From NCBI RefSeq assembly GCF_009848685.1, contig NZ_WXTX01000003.1, positions 186,001 through 250,000 of the forward strand: a stretch of 64,000 nucleotides of DNA, read 5' to 3'. A program made the translations under genes and the position numbers. Positions 1 to 10,697 of this stretch are shown piece by piece. The stretch is from Andreprevotia sp. IGB-42. Its GTDB lineage: Bacteria > Pseudomonadota > Gammaproteobacteria > Burkholderiales > Chitinibacteraceae. Below the pieces are notes generated by a model. It worked only from the letters and a program-made list of their open reading frames with translations. It searched no databases and had not been told where the DNA came from. Numbering within the stretch: position 1 is the stretch's first letter; every line of letters starts with the position of its first letter.

Positions 1-52
1 CATGCTTGATGCCCAGCAGCTGGCAATGCGGCAGGTGTTCGAACCAGTGCAT
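1..52 (-). CDS. N-terminal fragment of an unidentified protein (cut by window edge)
   Basis: Reading leftwards from an ATG ending at position 52 gives 17 codons beginning MHWFEHLPHCQLLGIKH before the window ends. The opening (an aromatic residue, then HLPHC and a hydrophobic strand) resembles the start of PaaI-type hotdog thioesterases, but the fragment is far too short to assign a function. It lies directly behind the gyrA terminator on the same strand. No strong Shine-Dalgarno sequence is visible. It may not be a real gene. Confidence 0.3.
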   Translation of the reverse strand, partial: MHWFEHLPHCQLLGIKH

Positions 53-62
53 GATTTGCGCG

Positions 63-86
63 AAAAAAGCCGGTGCAAGCACCGGC
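63..86 (-). terminator. Rho-independent terminator of gyrA
   Basis: A perfect 8-bp stem GCCGGTGC/GCACCGGC with a two-base loop lies seven bases beyond the gyrA stop. On the minus strand it is followed by six T residues. Confidence 0.85.
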
Positions 87-92
87 TCCGGA

Positions 93-2792
93 TTACGCTT
101 CGACGTTTCCGTCATCGGCGCCACTTTCGGAATCGTCATCCAGATCGCCTTCGTCCGAATCGGTTTCACACACCTTTTCCAGCACCGACAATTTCTCGCC
201 GGCATCCAGGTTGATCAGGCGCACGCCTTGTGCGGCACGGCCAGTCTCGCGGATTTCTGCCACCTTGGTGCGGATCAGCACGCCGCCGGTGGTGATCAGC
301 ATCAGGTCGTCGGTTTCGTCGACCAGCGTTGCTGCCACCAGCTTGCCGTTACGCTCGCCGGTATCGATGGCGATCACGCCTTGCGTGCCACGGCTGGTCA
401 GGCGGTAATCACCCACCGGGGTACGCTTGCCGTAACCGTTCTCGGTAGCGGTCAGCACCTGCTGATCGGCAGATCCGGCCACCAGCAGCGAAATCAGCCG
501 GTGTCCCTCGCCCAGCTTCATACCGCGCACACCCTTGGAATTGCGCCCCATGGGCCGGACCTTGCTCTGGCTGAAGCGCACCGATTTGCCTGCATCCGAG
601 AACAGCATGATCTGGTCGCCGTCAGCTTCCTGATCACCGTCTTCGGCTTGTTCTTCGTCAGCCACCTGCTCCTCGTCGGCAACATCATCTTCCAGCACCG
701 CACCGCCAGCGCCACGAGTCAGCGCCACGCCGATCAGATAGTTGCCTTCGTCCAGATCGATGGCGATGATGCCCTTGCGCATCGGCCGCGAGAATGCGGC
801 CAGCGGCGTTTTCTTGACCGTACCGTCGGCGGTGGCCATGAATACGTACTGGCCTTCGCTGAATTCCTTCACCGGCAGCACGGCGTTGATTTTCTCGCCT
901 TCCTGCAATGGCAGCAGGTTGACGATAGGCCGGCCACGGCTGGTACGGCTGCCCTGCGGCAGCTCGTACACCTTCAGCCAGTACACGCGGCCGGCAGAAG
1001 AGAAGCACAGGATGTAATCGTGGGTATTGGCCACGAACAGCTGATCGATGAAATCGTCGTCCTTGGTGGCTGCACCCTGCTTGCCGCGGCCACCACGCTT
1101 CTGCGCGCGATATTCGTCGGTCGGCGTGGTTTTCATGTAGCCGCCATGCGTGAGCGTCACCACCATGTCTTGCGGCGTGATCAGGTCTTCGATGCCGATG
1201 TCTTCGCCATGCAGCACGATCTCGGAACGGCGCGCATCACCGAAGTTGGTTTTGACTTCGATCATTTCATTGCGGATGATTTCCGTCACGCGTTCCGGCC
1301 GCGCCAGGATGTCCATCAGGTCGAGGATGCGTTCCATCACTTCGCGGTATTCGCTGACGATCTTGTCCTGCTCGAGGCCGGTCAGGCGCTGCAGGCGCAA
1401 CTCCAGGATGGCCTGCGCCTGCACGTCGGACAGCCGATAGCCGCGCTCCGTCATGCCGAATGCGGCAGACAGCCCTTCCGGCCGCGACGCATGGATATCG
1501 GTGCGGGCCAGCAGATCGGTCACGATCTGCGATTGCCATTCACGCTCCATCAGCGCCGATTTGGCTTCCGGCGGTGTTGCGGCGGCCTTGATCAGTGCGA
1601 TGATTTCATCGACGTTGGACAGCGCTACCGCCAGGCCTTCAAGGATATGGCCGCGCTCGCGCGATTTGCGCAGTTCGAACGCGGTACGGCGGGTAACCAC
1701 TTCGCGACGGTGCTTGAGGAAGCACTCGAGCACCTGCTTGAGGTTGAGCAGGCGCGGCTGACCGTCGACCAGCGCCACCATGTTGATGCCGAAGCTGTCC
1801 TGCAGTTGTGTGTGCTTGTACAGGTTGTTCAGCACGATATCAGGCATCTCGGCGCGCTTGAGCTCGATGGCGACGCGCATGCCGGATTTATCCGATTCAT
1901 CGCGGATTTCAGAAATCCCTTCGATGGTCTTGGCGCGCACCAGCTCGCCGATCTTTTCCAGCAGACGCGCCTTGTTTACCTGGTAAGGCAGCTCATCGAT
2001 GATGATGGCCTGGCGATCGCCATTCTTGCCACAGTCTTCGAAATGGGTGCGTGCGCGCATCACCACGCGGCCACGGCCGGTGCGGTAGCCTTCACGCACA
2101 CCATGGATGCCGTAAATGATGCCGGCAGTGGGGAAATCCGGTGCGGGAATCAGCTCGATCAGCTCGTCGATGCTGATTTCGGCGTTATCAAGCAGTGCCA
2201 GCGCGCCATCAATGATTTCATTGATGTTGTGCGGCGGGATATTGGTTGCCATACCCACGGCAATACCCGACGAGCCATTGACCAGCAGGTTGGGAATACG
2301 CGTCGGCAGAACGGTGGGTTCAAGCTCTTTTTCGTCGTAGTTGGGCGAAAAATCGACGGTTTCCTTGTCGAGGTCGGCCAGCAATTCACCGGCAACCTTC
2401 TGCAGGCGGCACTCGGTATAACGATAGGCAGCCGCATTGTCGCCATCGATGGAGCCGAAGTTGCCCTGGCCATCGATCAGCATGTAACGCAGCGAGAAAT
2501 TCTGCGCCATCCGCACCAGCGCCTCGTAGGCGGCACTGTCACCGTGCGGGTGATATTTACCCAGCACATCACCGATGACGCGGGCGCATTTCACATACGG
2601 CCGATTCCAGACGTTATTGCTTTCATGCATCGCGAACAGAATGCGGCGATGCACGGGCTTCAGGCCGTCTCTCACGTCCGGCAGGGCCCGTCCGACGATC
2701 ACGCTCATCGCATAATCGAGGTAGGAACGGCGCATTTCCTCTTCTAGACTGACAGGGATTGTTTCTTTGGCGAAGCTAGGTTGTTCGGACAT
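93..2792 (-). CDS. gyrA: DNA gyrase subunit A
   Basis: Breakage-reunion subunit of the A2B2 gyrase that introduces negative supercoils. The 899-residue product has the winged-helix/tower core, with the catalytic tyrosine in the RYTE motif at residue 125. The quinolone-determining region [12 protein letters not shown] has Ser86 at the E. coli S83 position and Glu90 where E. coli has Asp87. A GyrA box (QKRGGRG) marks the start of the C-terminal DNA-wrapping pinwheel. Two acidic features stand out: an Asp/Glu/Gln-rich insertion inside the C-terminal domain (about residues 690-720) and a strongly acidic tail. Length is near the family norm of about 875. The start MSEQPSF is the only reasonable one. 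The gene appears monocistronic, with a promoter upstream and a terminator downstream. Confidence 0.98.
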   Translation of the reverse strand: MSEQPSFAKETIPVSLEEEMRRSYLDYAMSVIVGRALPDVRDGLKPVHRRILFAMHESNNVWNRPYVKCARVIGDVLGKYHPHGDSAAYEALVRMAQNFSLRYMLIDGQGNFGSIDGDNAAAYRYTECRLQKVAGELLADLDKETVDFSPNYDEKELEPTVLPTRIPNLLVNGSSGIAVGMATNIPPHNINEIIDGALALLDNAEISIDELIELIPAPDFPTAGIIYGIHGVREGYRTGRGRVVMRARTHFEDCGKNGDRQAIIIDELPYQVNKARLLEKIGELVRAKTIEGISEIRDESDKSGMRVAIELKRAEMPDIVLNNLYKHTQLQDSFGINMVALVDGQPRLLNLKQVLECFLKHRREVVTRRTAFELRKSRERGHILEGLAVALSNVDEIIALIKAAATPPEAKSALMEREWQSQIVTDLLARTDIHASRPEGLSAAFGMTERGYRLSDVQAQAILELRLQRLTGLEQDKIVSEYREVMERILDLMDILARPERVTEIIRNEMIEVKTNFGDARRSEIVLHGEDIGIEDLITPQDMVVTLTHGGYMKTTPTDEYRAQKRGGRGKQGAATKDDDFIDQLFVANTHDYILCFSSAGRVYWLKVYELPQGSRTSRGRPIVNLLPLQEGEKINAVLPVKEFSEGQYVFMATADGTVKKTPLAAFSRPMRKGIIAIDLDEGNYLIGVALTRGAGGAVLEDDVADEEQVADEEQAEDGDQEADGDQIMLFSDAGKSVRFSQSKVRPMGRNSKGVRGMKLGEGHRLISLLVAGSADQQVLTATENGYGKRTPVGDYRLTSRGTQGVIAIDTGERNGKLVAATLVDETDDLMLITTGGVLIRTKVAEIRETGRAAQGVRLINLDAGEKLSVLEKVCETDSDEGDLDDDSESGADDGNVEA

Positions 2793-2887
2793 ATTCCAGC
2801 TGTGTGCGCTACTGCGGTTTGTGGGGGTGGGAGGTTCAGATGGGATCTTGCGTAGAGAACGAAGTCGGGCTCAGTACCTCCAAGCCG

Positions 2888-2916
2888 AGTTTAACATGGC
2901 CTGCAACACACTCCAA
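2888..2916 (-). promoter_or_regulatory. Candidate sigma-70 promoter of gyrA
   Basis: On the minus strand TTGGAG is separated by exactly 17 bases from TAAACT, about 95 bases before the gyrA start. The match is moderate and no transcription start is known. Confidence 0.45.
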
Positions 2917-3013
2917 TTCTCGGAAGTCCCCACCAAAATTCACATGGTTTTCATTTGCCTATCAATTTGCTAGGACATTAGAATAATGTTCGTGTAGGGA
3001 AACAAATTTTGAG

Positions 3014-3044
3014 TTGACACTCGACTCTCCAAATATCCTATATA
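3014..3044 (+). promoter_or_regulatory. Candidate strong promoter of the OmpA-family gene
   Basis: A perfect TTGACA at 3014-3019 is followed by an AT-rich TATATA at 3039-3044 (19-base spacing; a CTATAT overlap gives 18). A good AGGAG Shine-Dalgarno (3068-3072) follows, consistent with an abundant outer-membrane protein. The exact -10 is uncertain. Confidence 0.6.
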
Positions 3045-3080
3045 GAAGTTGTACTGACACGTCTAACAGGAGAAACAACT

Positions 3081-3776
3081 ATGCTGCTCAAACGAACTCT
3101 TTCCAGCCTGGCAATCGCTGCGGCCCTTGGCATGGCAGTGTCGGCGCAAGCTGCGACTGATGCTTACCTCACCAACACAACCAACGTTTCCGCAGCAAAC
3201 CCGGAAGGCGTGGTGAAGAACGGTATCAGCGAATGCTGGCAGACCGGCACTTGGGCACTGGCCAAGGCTGTCAAGGGCTGCGCAGGCTACGTTGAACCGG
3301 TAGCAGCTGCAGCGCCTGCACCTGCTCCGGCCGCACCGGTAGCGGCTCCGGTTGCCCCGGCAGCCCCGGTAGTGAAGAGCAAGAAATTCACACTGCGTAC
3401 CGATGTGCTGTTCGACTTCAACAAGTCGAGCCTGAAGCCACAAGGCAAGGATGCACTCGACAAGCTGTATGAAGAAGTAAAGGGCATGGATCCGAAGGAA
3501 GGCAGCGCAGTTGTTGTCGGCTTCACTGACCGCATCGGCAGCGAAAAGTACAACCTGGATCTGGGCTACCGTCGTGCCAAGGCCGTGGTTGACTATCTGG
3601 TGACCAAGGGTGCTCCGGCTGACAAGATCAGCGCTGAATCCCGCGGCAAGAATGACCCGGTGACTGGCGATACTTGCGACAAGGTGAAGCCGCGTTCCAA
3701 GCTGATCGAATGCTTGGCGCCGGATCGTCGCGTCGAGATCGAAATCAAGGGCGTACAGGAAGTTGCTGGTCAGTAA
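3081..3776 (+). CDS. OmpA-family outer-membrane/peptidoglycan anchor protein, RmpM-like
   Basis: A 231-residue secreted protein. It has a Sec signal peptide ending AQA (about residue 24), then a short N-terminal segment containing an ECW motif. An Ala/Pro-rich hinge (about residues 74-96) and a C-terminal OmpA peptidoglycan-binding domain (about residues 100-225) follow. The domain keeps the typical [16 protein letters not shown] and PDRRVEIE motifs. There is no eight-stranded beta-barrel domain, so the layout matches neisserial RmpM (class 4 protein), which stabilises porin trimers and tethers the outer membrane to the cell wall. Two cysteines near the C-terminus (TCDK and ECLA) probably form the disulphide known in that family. 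It is monocistronic with a strong terminator. Its porin partner is not in the window. Confidence 0.9.
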   Translation: MLLKRTLSSLAIAAALGMAVSAQAATDAYLTNTTNVSAANPEGVVKNGISECWQTGTWALAKAVKGCAGYVEPVAAAAPAPAPAAPVAAPVAPAAPVVKSKKFTLRTDVLFDFNKSSLKPQGKDALDKLYEEVKGMDPKEGSAVVVGFTDRIGSEKYNLDLGYRRAKAVVDYLVTKGAPADKISAESRGKNDPVTGDTCDKVKPRSKLIECLAPDRRVEIEIKGVQEVAGQ

Positions 3777-3790
3777 GCTTGGTGTGTAAA

Positions 3791-3817
3791 AAGCCCCGCC
3801 TAGGCGGGGCTTTTTTA
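3791..3817 (+). terminator. Rho-independent terminator after the OmpA-family gene
   Basis: Perfect stem GCCCCGCC/GGCGGGGC with a two-base loop, followed by six T residues. It begins 14 bases after the stop codon. Confidence 0.92.
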
Positions 3818-3867
3818 TTTGCACTTCAGCCACCATATTCATTGAATCTTGATCAGGAGTGCCGCCT

Positions 3868-4485
3868 TTGACAATCTTTTTCAGAGCGTTGCTCGCAGCC
3901 GGTTTGCTATGGGCAAGCAATGCCCATGCGGACACCATTGCAGATTTGAAAAAGTTTCTTGCAGCCAGTAATGGCATGCAAGGCCAGTTCACACAGATCG
4001 TCCAGCCCAAAAAGAGTGGCGAAAAAACAACACAAAGCAGTGGCAGCTTCGCCATTCAGCGGCCCGGAAAATTCCGTTGGGCGTATGCAGCGCCGTACGA
4101 ACAACTGATCGTGAGCGACGGCAAGCAAGTCTGGCTGTATGACGCAGATTTGCGACAGGTAACGATCAAGCAAGTGGGCAACGCACTTGATGCCAGCCCT
4201 GCAGCCTTGTTGGCTGGCGATCAGATAGACAAGCTTTATGAGCTGAAAAATCTGACAGACAAAAATGGCCTGGGCTGGCTGCAAGCAACGCCACGCAATG
4301 CCGAATCGACCTTCAGGCGAGTGGAAATCGGCCTGCGCAATGGCGAACTGGCGGAAATGGTGCTGTACGACCAGTTTGGCCAGACCACCCGCGTGCTGGT
4401 GAATCAACTGGTAGTCAGCAACAGGATCGACGCCGCGCAGTTCCGCTTTACCCCGCCCAAGGATGTCGATGTCGTCCGTGAATGA
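3868..4485 (+). CDS. lolA: Outer-membrane lipoprotein carrier protein LolA
   Basis: Periplasmic chaperone that takes lipoproteins released by LolCDE to the outer-membrane receptor LolB. The 205-residue product has a cleavable signal peptide (hydrophobic core, then NAHA before the mature Asp). The LolA fold follows, with the early Arg/Trp strand GKFRWAY. I chose the TTG at 3868 because the AGGAG Shine-Dalgarno (3855-3859) sits eight bases ahead of it. An in-frame GTG at 3859 overlaps that site and cannot use it. A UUG start would favour modest translation. The last 23 bases overlap rarA, so the two genes are probably co-transcribed. Confidence 0.93.
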   Translation: MTIFFRALLAAGLLWASNAHADTIADLKKFLAASNGMQGQFTQIVQPKKSGEKTTQSSGSFAIQRPGKFRWAYAAPYEQLIVSDGKQVWLYDADLRQVTIKQVGNALDASPAALLAGDQIDKLYELKNLTDKNGLGWLQATPRNAESTFRRVEIGLRNGELAEMVLYDQFGQTTRVLVNQLVVSNRIDAAQFRFTPPKDVDVVRE

Positions 4486-5803
4486 CCTGTTTGCCGAGCC
4501 CGGCCGTGAGCCGCTGGCCGAGCGGCTGCGCCCGCGTACGGCAAACGAGGTGATTGGTCAGCGCCACCTGCTGGCAGACGGCAAACCGCTGGCTCTGGCG
4601 ATTGCCTCCGGCCAACCCCATTCGATGATCCTTTGGGGGCCGCCAGGCGTGGGCAAAACCACGCTGGCACGGCTGCTGGCCAGCAACTTCGATGCCGAAT
4701 TCATTCCGCTATCTGCGGTATTTTCCGGCGTGAAGGATATCCGCGCCGCAATGGACGAGGCGGAAAGAAACCGCAAGCTGGGCCGACACACCATCCTGTT
4801 TGTCGATGAAGTACATCGTTTCAACAAGAGCCAGCAGGATGCATTCCTGCCCTTCGTGGAATCCGGGCTGGTGACTTTCATCGGTGCCACCACCGAGAAC
4901 CCGTCTTTCGAGGTGAATGCCGCGCTGCTGTCCCGCGCGCAGGTATACGTGCTCAACGCACTGGCCGATGACGAATTGCGCGAACTGAGCACCCGCGCGC
5001 TGGCGGCCGCCTACCCTGCATTGCAACTGGATGATTCTGCGGTCAACACGCTGGTTGGCTATGCCGATGGCGATGCACGCCGCTTGCTCAATCTGATCGA
5101 GCAATCCGCCAACGCGGCGGAGGTGGCTGGCCTGGCAAGTATCGATGCCGATTTCCTCGCCAATGCGCTCAGTCTGAATGCCCGCCGTTTCGACAAGGGT
5201 GGCGACAACTTCTACGACCAGATTTCCGCATTGCATAAATCGGTACGCGGTTCCAGCCCCGATGGCGCGCTGTACTGGTTCACCCGCATGCTTGATGGTG
5301 GCGCAGACCCACGCTACCTGTCGCGCCGCATCATACGCATGGCGTGGGAAGACATCGGCCTGGCAGACCCGCGTGCAATGCAGATCTGCAATGACGCCGC
5401 CGCCACGTTCGAACGTCTGGGCAGCCCGGAAGGCGAGCTGGCATTGGCACAGGCCGTCATCTACCTGGCCATCGCCCCCAAATCCAACGCAGGCTACATG
5501 GCATACAACGCTGCGCGTGCGCTGGTGCGCGGCGACAAGAGCCGCGAAGTACCGGTGCACCTGCGCAATGCGCCCACCAAGCTGATGAAGGAGCTGGGGC
5601 ACGGCAAGGCCTATCGCTATGCGCATGATGAGCCGGATGCCTATGCCGCCGGGGAAACCTATCTGCCCGATGCACTGGCTGGCACGCAGTTCTACCACCC
5701 TACCCCGCGTGGGCTGGAGGGCAAGATTGCCGAAAAGCTGCGTCACCTCGCCGAGCTTGATGCGGCTTGGCTGGATGAACATGGCAGCAAGCGAAAATCC
5801 TGA
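4463..5803 (+). CDS. rarA: Replication-associated recombination protein RarA (MgsA)
   Basis: AAA+ ATPase of the clamp-loader clade that acts at stalled replication forks and single-stranded gaps. The 446-residue product has Walker A GPPGVGKTT (residues 59-67), Walker B with DEVHRF (about 115-120) and sensor 1 GATTENPSF. The C-terminal MgsA tetramerisation region contains LVRGDKSREVP and the HYTP-like FYHPTPRG segment. Length fits the family. Translation may be coupled to lolA because the start lies inside its 3' end; a second ATG two codons later is an alternative. The lolA-rarA-serS order is common in beta- and gammaproteobacteria. Confidence 0.96.
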   Translation: MSMSSVNDLFAEPGREPLAERLRPRTANEVIGQRHLLADGKPLALAIASGQPHSMILWGPPGVGKTTLARLLASNFDAEFIPLSAVFSGVKDIRAAMDEAERNRKLGRHTILFVDEVHRFNKSQQDAFLPFVESGLVTFIGATTENPSFEVNAALLSRAQVYVLNALADDELRELSTRALAAAYPALQLDDSAVNTLVGYADGDARRLLNLIEQSANAAEVAGLASIDADFLANALSLNARRFDKGGDNFYDQISALHKSVRGSSPDGALYWFTRMLDGGADPRYLSRRIIRMAWEDIGLADPRAMQICNDAAATFERLGSPEGELALAQAVIYLAIAPKSNAGYMAYNAARALVRGDKSREVPVHLRNAPTKLMKELGHGKAYRYAHDEPDAYAAGETYLPDALAGTQFYHPTPRGLEGKIAEKLRHLAELDAAWLDEHGSKRKS

Positions 5804-7159
<1,356 letters not shown>

Positions 7160-7164
7160 GCATG

Positions 7165-7194
7165 AAACGGCGATCCGCAGATCGCCGTTTTTTT
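7165..7194 (+). terminator. Rho-independent terminator of serS
   Basis: Stem AAACGGCGATC/GATCGCCGTTT with a four-base loop and a run of seven T residues, starting a few bases after the serS stop. Confidence 0.9.
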
Positions 7195-7265
7195 GATCCG
7201 GCCACGAAAGCACGCCAGCGGTATTGCCATACACTGGCCGACCCATCATAAAAACGGCGATCTGC
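7177..7265. repeat. 16-bp inverted repeat: terminator arm copied downstream
   Basis: The right arm and T-run of the serS terminator (7177-7192) recur as an exact 16-bp inverted copy at 7250-7265, about 60 bases away in the otherwise empty gap before the NfeD gene. It may be a remnant of a duplicated terminator. Confidence 0.6.
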
Positions 7266-7328
7266 GTGCACACGGCTTAGCGAAGCAGGCCGCAGTCAGC
7301 TATACCTGTAGGCAACCACTTACCCTTC

Positions 7329-7754
7329 ATGATGATGACCGAATCGACTTTCTGGCTGATAGCCGCCGCAGTTCTGGTAGGGGCGGAGATGTTTTCCGGC
7401 ACCCTGTACCTGCTGGCCATTGCCATCGGCATGCTCGTTGGTGCACTGCTGGCCTGGCTGGGCTTTGACCTGACCTATCAGTTGCTGGCAGCCAGCGCAT
7501 CGTCCTTGTTGACGGTGTGGCTACTCAAGCAATGGAAGCGCCGGCATATCTCCAATATCAACCCGACCAACCTGCTGGATGTGGGCCAGCGCGTGGAAGT
7601 GGACAGTTGGCGGGACGAACGTCACGCGCGCGTGCGCTATCGCGGCACCTTGTGGGATGGCGAGCTTGCCCGCAACGCAACTCCACGTGAAACCAGCTAT
7701 TTCATCATTGCGCAGCGTGGCAATGTGCTGATCCTTGATAACCAGACCAACTGA
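7329..7754 (+). CDS. NfeD-family membrane protein (YbbK-type)
   Basis: A 141-residue protein with two or three membrane helices in its first 70 residues. A short basic linker (KQWKRRH) and a C-terminal OB-fold NfeD domain (about residues 85-138, with GQRVEVDSW and RVRYRGTLWDGEL) follow. The short form without a protease domain normally partners an SPFH protein in membrane microdomain quality control. That partner is the next gene, 15 bases downstream. Three consecutive ATG codons make the exact start uncertain by two residues, and no clear Shine-Dalgarno is visible. Confidence 0.88.
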   Translation: MMMTESTFWLIAAAVLVGAEMFSGTLYLLAIAIGMLVGALLAWLGFDLTYQLLAASASSLLTVWLLKQWKRRHISNINPTNLLDVGQRVEVDSWRDERHARVRYRGTLWDGELARNATPRETSYFIIAQRGNVLILDNQTN

Positions 7755-7769
7755 GCCGGAGCTTGCTGC

Positions 7770-8714
7770 ATGACTTTTGCAATTGTGTTCTTTGTTGTTG
7801 TCCTGATTTTCATCATCAAAACACTCAAGATCGTCCCTCAGCAGCACGCGTGGGTGCGTGAGCGGCTGGGCCGCTTTCATGATGTGCTCGAACCCGGCTT
7901 GCGCGTGGTCATCCCCTTCATCGACCGTATCGCCTACAAGCACAGCCTGAAGGAAATCCCGCTGGATGTGCCCAGCCAGATCTGTATCACCCGTGACAAC
8001 ACGCAGTTGCAGGTGGACGGCATCATCTACTTCCAGATCACCGATCCGCGCCTCGCCTCCTATGGCTCCAGCGATTACATCCTGGCCATTACCCAACTGG
8101 CGCAAACCACGCTGCGCTCGGTGATTGGCAAGCTGGAAATGGATAAGACCTTCGAAGAGCGTGATGACATCAACCGCGCGGTGGTGCTGGCGCTGGACGA
8201 AGCGGCCACCAGCTGGGGCGTGAAGGTGCTGCGTTACGAGATCAAGGACCTGACTCCGCCCAAGGAAATCTTGCACGCAATGCAGCAGCAGATCACGGCC
8301 GAACGTGAAAAACGCGCGCGTATCGCCCAATCCGAAGGTGTACGCCAGGAGCAGATCAACCTGGCCAACGGCCAGCGCGAAGCGGCGATCCAGAAATCCG
8401 AAGGTGACATGCAGGCCGCCATCAACCAGTCCGAAGGCCAGAAGCAGGCCTATATCAACCGGGCAACCGGCGAAGCCGAAGCCCTGCGCCTGGTGGCCAG
8501 CGCCAATGCGGAAGCCATTGCCGTGGTTGCTGCAGCGATCGAGCATCGCGGCGGGCTGGAGGCGGTAAACCTCAAGGTCGCCGAACAATACGTCAGCGCC
8601 TTCGCCAATCTGGCAAAAACCAATAACACCATCTTGCTGCCCGCCAACGTGGGCGATGCGGCTGGCCTCGTCGCCACCGCAATGAGCATTGTGAAATCAG
8701 GCCACAAGGTCTGA
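7770..8714 (+). CDS. SPFH/band-7 membrane protein, QmcA-like (stomatin/paraslipin family)
   Basis: A 314-residue protein with one N-terminal membrane helix (residues 2-18). The band-7 domain (about 20-200) has KIVPQQHAWVRERLGRF and DNTQLQVDGIIYFQITD. A long Glu/Gln/Ala-rich coiled coil (about 190-260) and a hydrophobic C-terminal tail follow. Members form large oligomeric cages in the inner membrane. With the preceding NfeD gene it makes the usual NfeD-SPFH pair (YbbK/QmcA in E. coli). A GGAG lies at good spacing before the ATG. Confidence 0.92.
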   Translation: MTFAIVFFVVVLIFIIKTLKIVPQQHAWVRERLGRFHDVLEPGLRVVIPFIDRIAYKHSLKEIPLDVPSQICITRDNTQLQVDGIIYFQITDPRLASYGSSDYILAITQLAQTTLRSVIGKLEMDKTFEERDDINRAVVLALDEAATSWGVKVLRYEIKDLTPPKEILHAMQQQITAEREKRARIAQSEGVRQEQINLANGQREAAIQKSEGDMQAAINQSEGQKQAYINRATGEAEALRLVASANAEAIAVVAAAIEHRGGLEAVNLKVAEQYVSAFANLAKTNNTILLPANVGDAAGLVATAMSIVKSGHKV

Positions 8715-8733
8715 CCGAAATAGGGGAAGCGTG

Positions 8734-9666
8734 ATGTCCGAACAGAAATACCGGCTGGTAACCCGCAGCGATTTCGATGGCCTGGTGTGTGCGGTATTGT
8801 TGAACGAGCTCGACCTGATTGATGAAATCCTGTTCGTTCACCCCAAGGACATGCAGGACGGCAAGATACCCATCACCGATCGCGACATCACCACCAACCT
8901 GCCCTATGTGCCGGGCGCGCACATGGTGTTCGACCATCATCTGTCGGAAACCATCCGCAACGAGGGCGAGCGCAGCAACCATGTAATCGACCCCAAGGCA
9001 CCGTCCGCCGCGCGCGTGGTGTACGACTACTACGGCGGCGCTGCGCGTTTTCCGCAGATCAGCGAGGAAATGATGGCGGCGGTCGACCAAGCCGACTCGG
9101 CCGAATTCAGCCGCGAGGAAATCCTTGAGCCCGAAGGCTGGGTGCTGCTCAATTACCTGATGGATGCACGCACCGGACTTGGCCGCTACAAGACGTTCCG
9201 CATTTCCAACTACAACCTGATGATGGACCTGATCAAGTACTGCCGCGATCATGGCATCGAGGACATCCTGGCCTTGCCGGACGTGAAGGAACGCGTCGAA
9301 CTGTACAAGGAACAGGAGCCGCTGGCGCGCGAGCAGCTGCAGCGCTGCTCACGCGTTTACGACAATCTGGTGGTGCTGGACCTGCGCGAAGAGGAAACCA
9401 TCTACGCAGCCAACCGCTTCCTGGTTTATGCCCTGTTTCCGCAATGCAATATCTCCATCCACGTGCTGTGGGGCCTGCACAAGCAGAACACCGTGTTTGC
9501 CACCGGCAAATCCATCGTCAACCGCTCGTCGCAAACCAGCATCGGCGAGCTGATGCTGCAGTATGGCGGCGGCGGGCACGAAAATGCCGGTACCTGCCAG
9601 GTTGCCAACGAAAACGCAGATCGCGTGCTGCGTGAACTGGTGCTGAAGATCACGTCCGACGGCTGA
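8734..9666 (+). CDS. DHH-family phosphoesterase (exopolyphosphatase-like)
   Basis: A 310-residue protein with the DHH-superfamily signature: an N-terminal TRSDFDGLVCAV motif and the FDHHLSE metal-binding motif (about residue 71). A later QADSAEF acidic motif and a C-terminal DHHA1-like Gly-rich motif (YGGGGHENAGTC) bind the substrate phosphate. The family includes exopolyphosphatases, nanoRNases and cyclic-dinucleotide phosphodiesterases; the sequence alone does not choose among them. The ATG at 8734 is preferred over the GTG one codon earlier because of the AGGGGAAG site just upstream. It lies 19 bases behind the SPFH gene and could share its transcript. Confidence 0.85.
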   Translation: MSEQKYRLVTRSDFDGLVCAVLLNELDLIDEILFVHPKDMQDGKIPITDRDITTNLPYVPGAHMVFDHHLSETIRNEGERSNHVIDPKAPSAARVVYDYYGGAARFPQISEEMMAAVDQADSAEFSREEILEPEGWVLLNYLMDARTGLGRYKTFRISNYNLMMDLIKYCRDHGIEDILALPDVKERVELYKEQEPLAREQLQRCSRVYDNLVVLDLREEETIYAANRFLVYALFPQCNISIHVLWGLHKQNTVFATGKSIVNRSSQTSIGELMLQYGGGGHENAGTCQVANENADRVLRELVLKITSDG

Positions 9667-9691
9667 TCTGCACAAGCACGCTGCGTGCATG

Positions 9692-9720
9692 CAAAACGCC
9701 GGCATCGCCGGCGTTTTTGT
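9692..9720. terminator. Bidirectional terminator between convergent genes
   Basis: Stem AACGCCGGC/GCCGGCGTT with a three-base loop, A-run on the left and TTTTTG on the right. It lies between the DHH gene (plus) and the ArnD-like gene (minus). Confidence 0.85.
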
Positions 9721-9747
9721 TTGCATTCCGGCAATGGATGAGCAAAG

Positions 9748-10656
9748 TCAGGGGAACACAGCGCCCTGCAGTGCCAGCTCACCGCTGCGGCCGGTGATTT
9801 CGCCCATTTCCACACGGTGGTAGGGCAATGCCTGCAAATCCAGCGTATCGAAGAGCTCGCCCACGCTCACCAGCTTGTAGCCCTGCTCGGTCCAGCCTGC
9901 CAGCAGACGCTCGAATACCGGCAGCAGCTTCATGCCTTCCAGCTCGGCATGCAATGTATATACGTGCCCGGTGGGCAACGCCGTCTCGGTCAGTTTGAGC
10001 ACATGCGTATCGACATTGAGCACATTGATGCCATCGACGCCGATCAGTTCATCCAATGTGGGCAAGGTGGTCGGCAATTGCGGCACCCGCACTAGTTCGC
10101 CATTCACCACCGGCCAGTACGGGTGCGTACCACGGCCATCGGATGCATAGCGGAACCCCAAGCGCTGCTCGAGCCGGTAGGCGTGCGGATTCATCTGCCA
10201 GCCTGCCGCGCCATGGGTCAGCGGCTGTTCGTCAAAAATGGCCTGGTAGCGCTCGACCGCCGCCGTCAGCTCGGCGCCGGTCCATGCCGCATCGGCGTTG
10301 ACCACGCCATCCTGCCAGCGCACGTGATCCCAGGTATGGATGCCGTTCTCGAAACCCTGTGCGGCCACGTCACGCATGATGCTGGCGCAGCGCTTGCCGA
10401 TATCCGGCCCCGGCAACAGCGTGCCATACATCAGCGTCTTCCAGCCGTAGTGTTCCAGCACCGAAGTGCGCGACACCTTCTTCATGAAGCCGGGACGGAA
10501 TACGCGCTTGATGGCGCGGCCGGTATGGTCGCTGCCCAGGCTCCACAGGAAGGTGGCATTGGCGTTGTGGCGCTTGAGTGCCTCGACGAGCTGCGGCACG
10601 CCTTCGCGCGTACCGCGGTAGGTATCAATGTCTATTTTGAGTGCAAGCAGTCGCAT
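9748..10656 (-). CDS. ArnD-like polysaccharide deacetylase
   Basis: A 302-residue NodB-fold deacetylase that closely follows the E. coli ArnD layout. It has LKIDIDTYRGTREGVP at the N-terminus (metal Asp residues), LYGW/LLPGPDIG-like segments, the HTWDHVRWQ motif, AAGWQMNP and a late YTLHAELEG motif. ArnD removes the formyl group from undecaprenyl-phosphate-linked formamido-arabinose during lipid A modification. None of arnA, arnB, arnC, arnT or eptA is in the window, so the substrate here is uncertain. Next upstream on the same strand are a periplasmic SRPBCC protein and a PilZ protein, 41 bases and more away; the three could be one transcript. The Shine-Dalgarno is weak. Confidence 0.85.
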   Translation of the reverse strand: MRLLALKIDIDTYRGTREGVPQLVEALKRHNANATFLWSLGSDHTGRAIKRVFRPGFMKKVSRTSVLEHYGWKTLMYGTLLPGPDIGKRCASIMRDVAAQGFENGIHTWDHVRWQDGVVNADAAWTGAELTAAVERYQAIFDEQPLTHGAAGWQMNPHAYRLEQRLGFRYASDGRGTHPYWPVVNGELVRVPQLPTTLPTLDELIGVDGINVLNVDTHVLKLTETALPTGHVYTLHAELEGMKLLPVFERLLAGWTEQGYKLVSVGELFDTLDLQALPYHRVEMGEITGRSGELALQGAVFP

Positions 10657-10697
10657 GCGGATTCAGGGGTCGCTACAGAGTTGAAAAACAGGTTGTG

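Noticed and set aside
6-2747. A 913-codon open frame on the plus strand antisense to gyrA, and similar long antisense frames over typA (42817-44628) and hrpA (20033-21763)
   Set aside because: They mirror the codon structure of genuine high-GC genes on the other strand, have His/Gln/Arg-rich composition, no domains and no ribosome sites.
2743-2749. TCTAGAC inside gyrA, resembling the phosphonate operator
   Set aside because: It is within coding sequence and lacks the flanking G needed for the GTCTAGAC palindrome.
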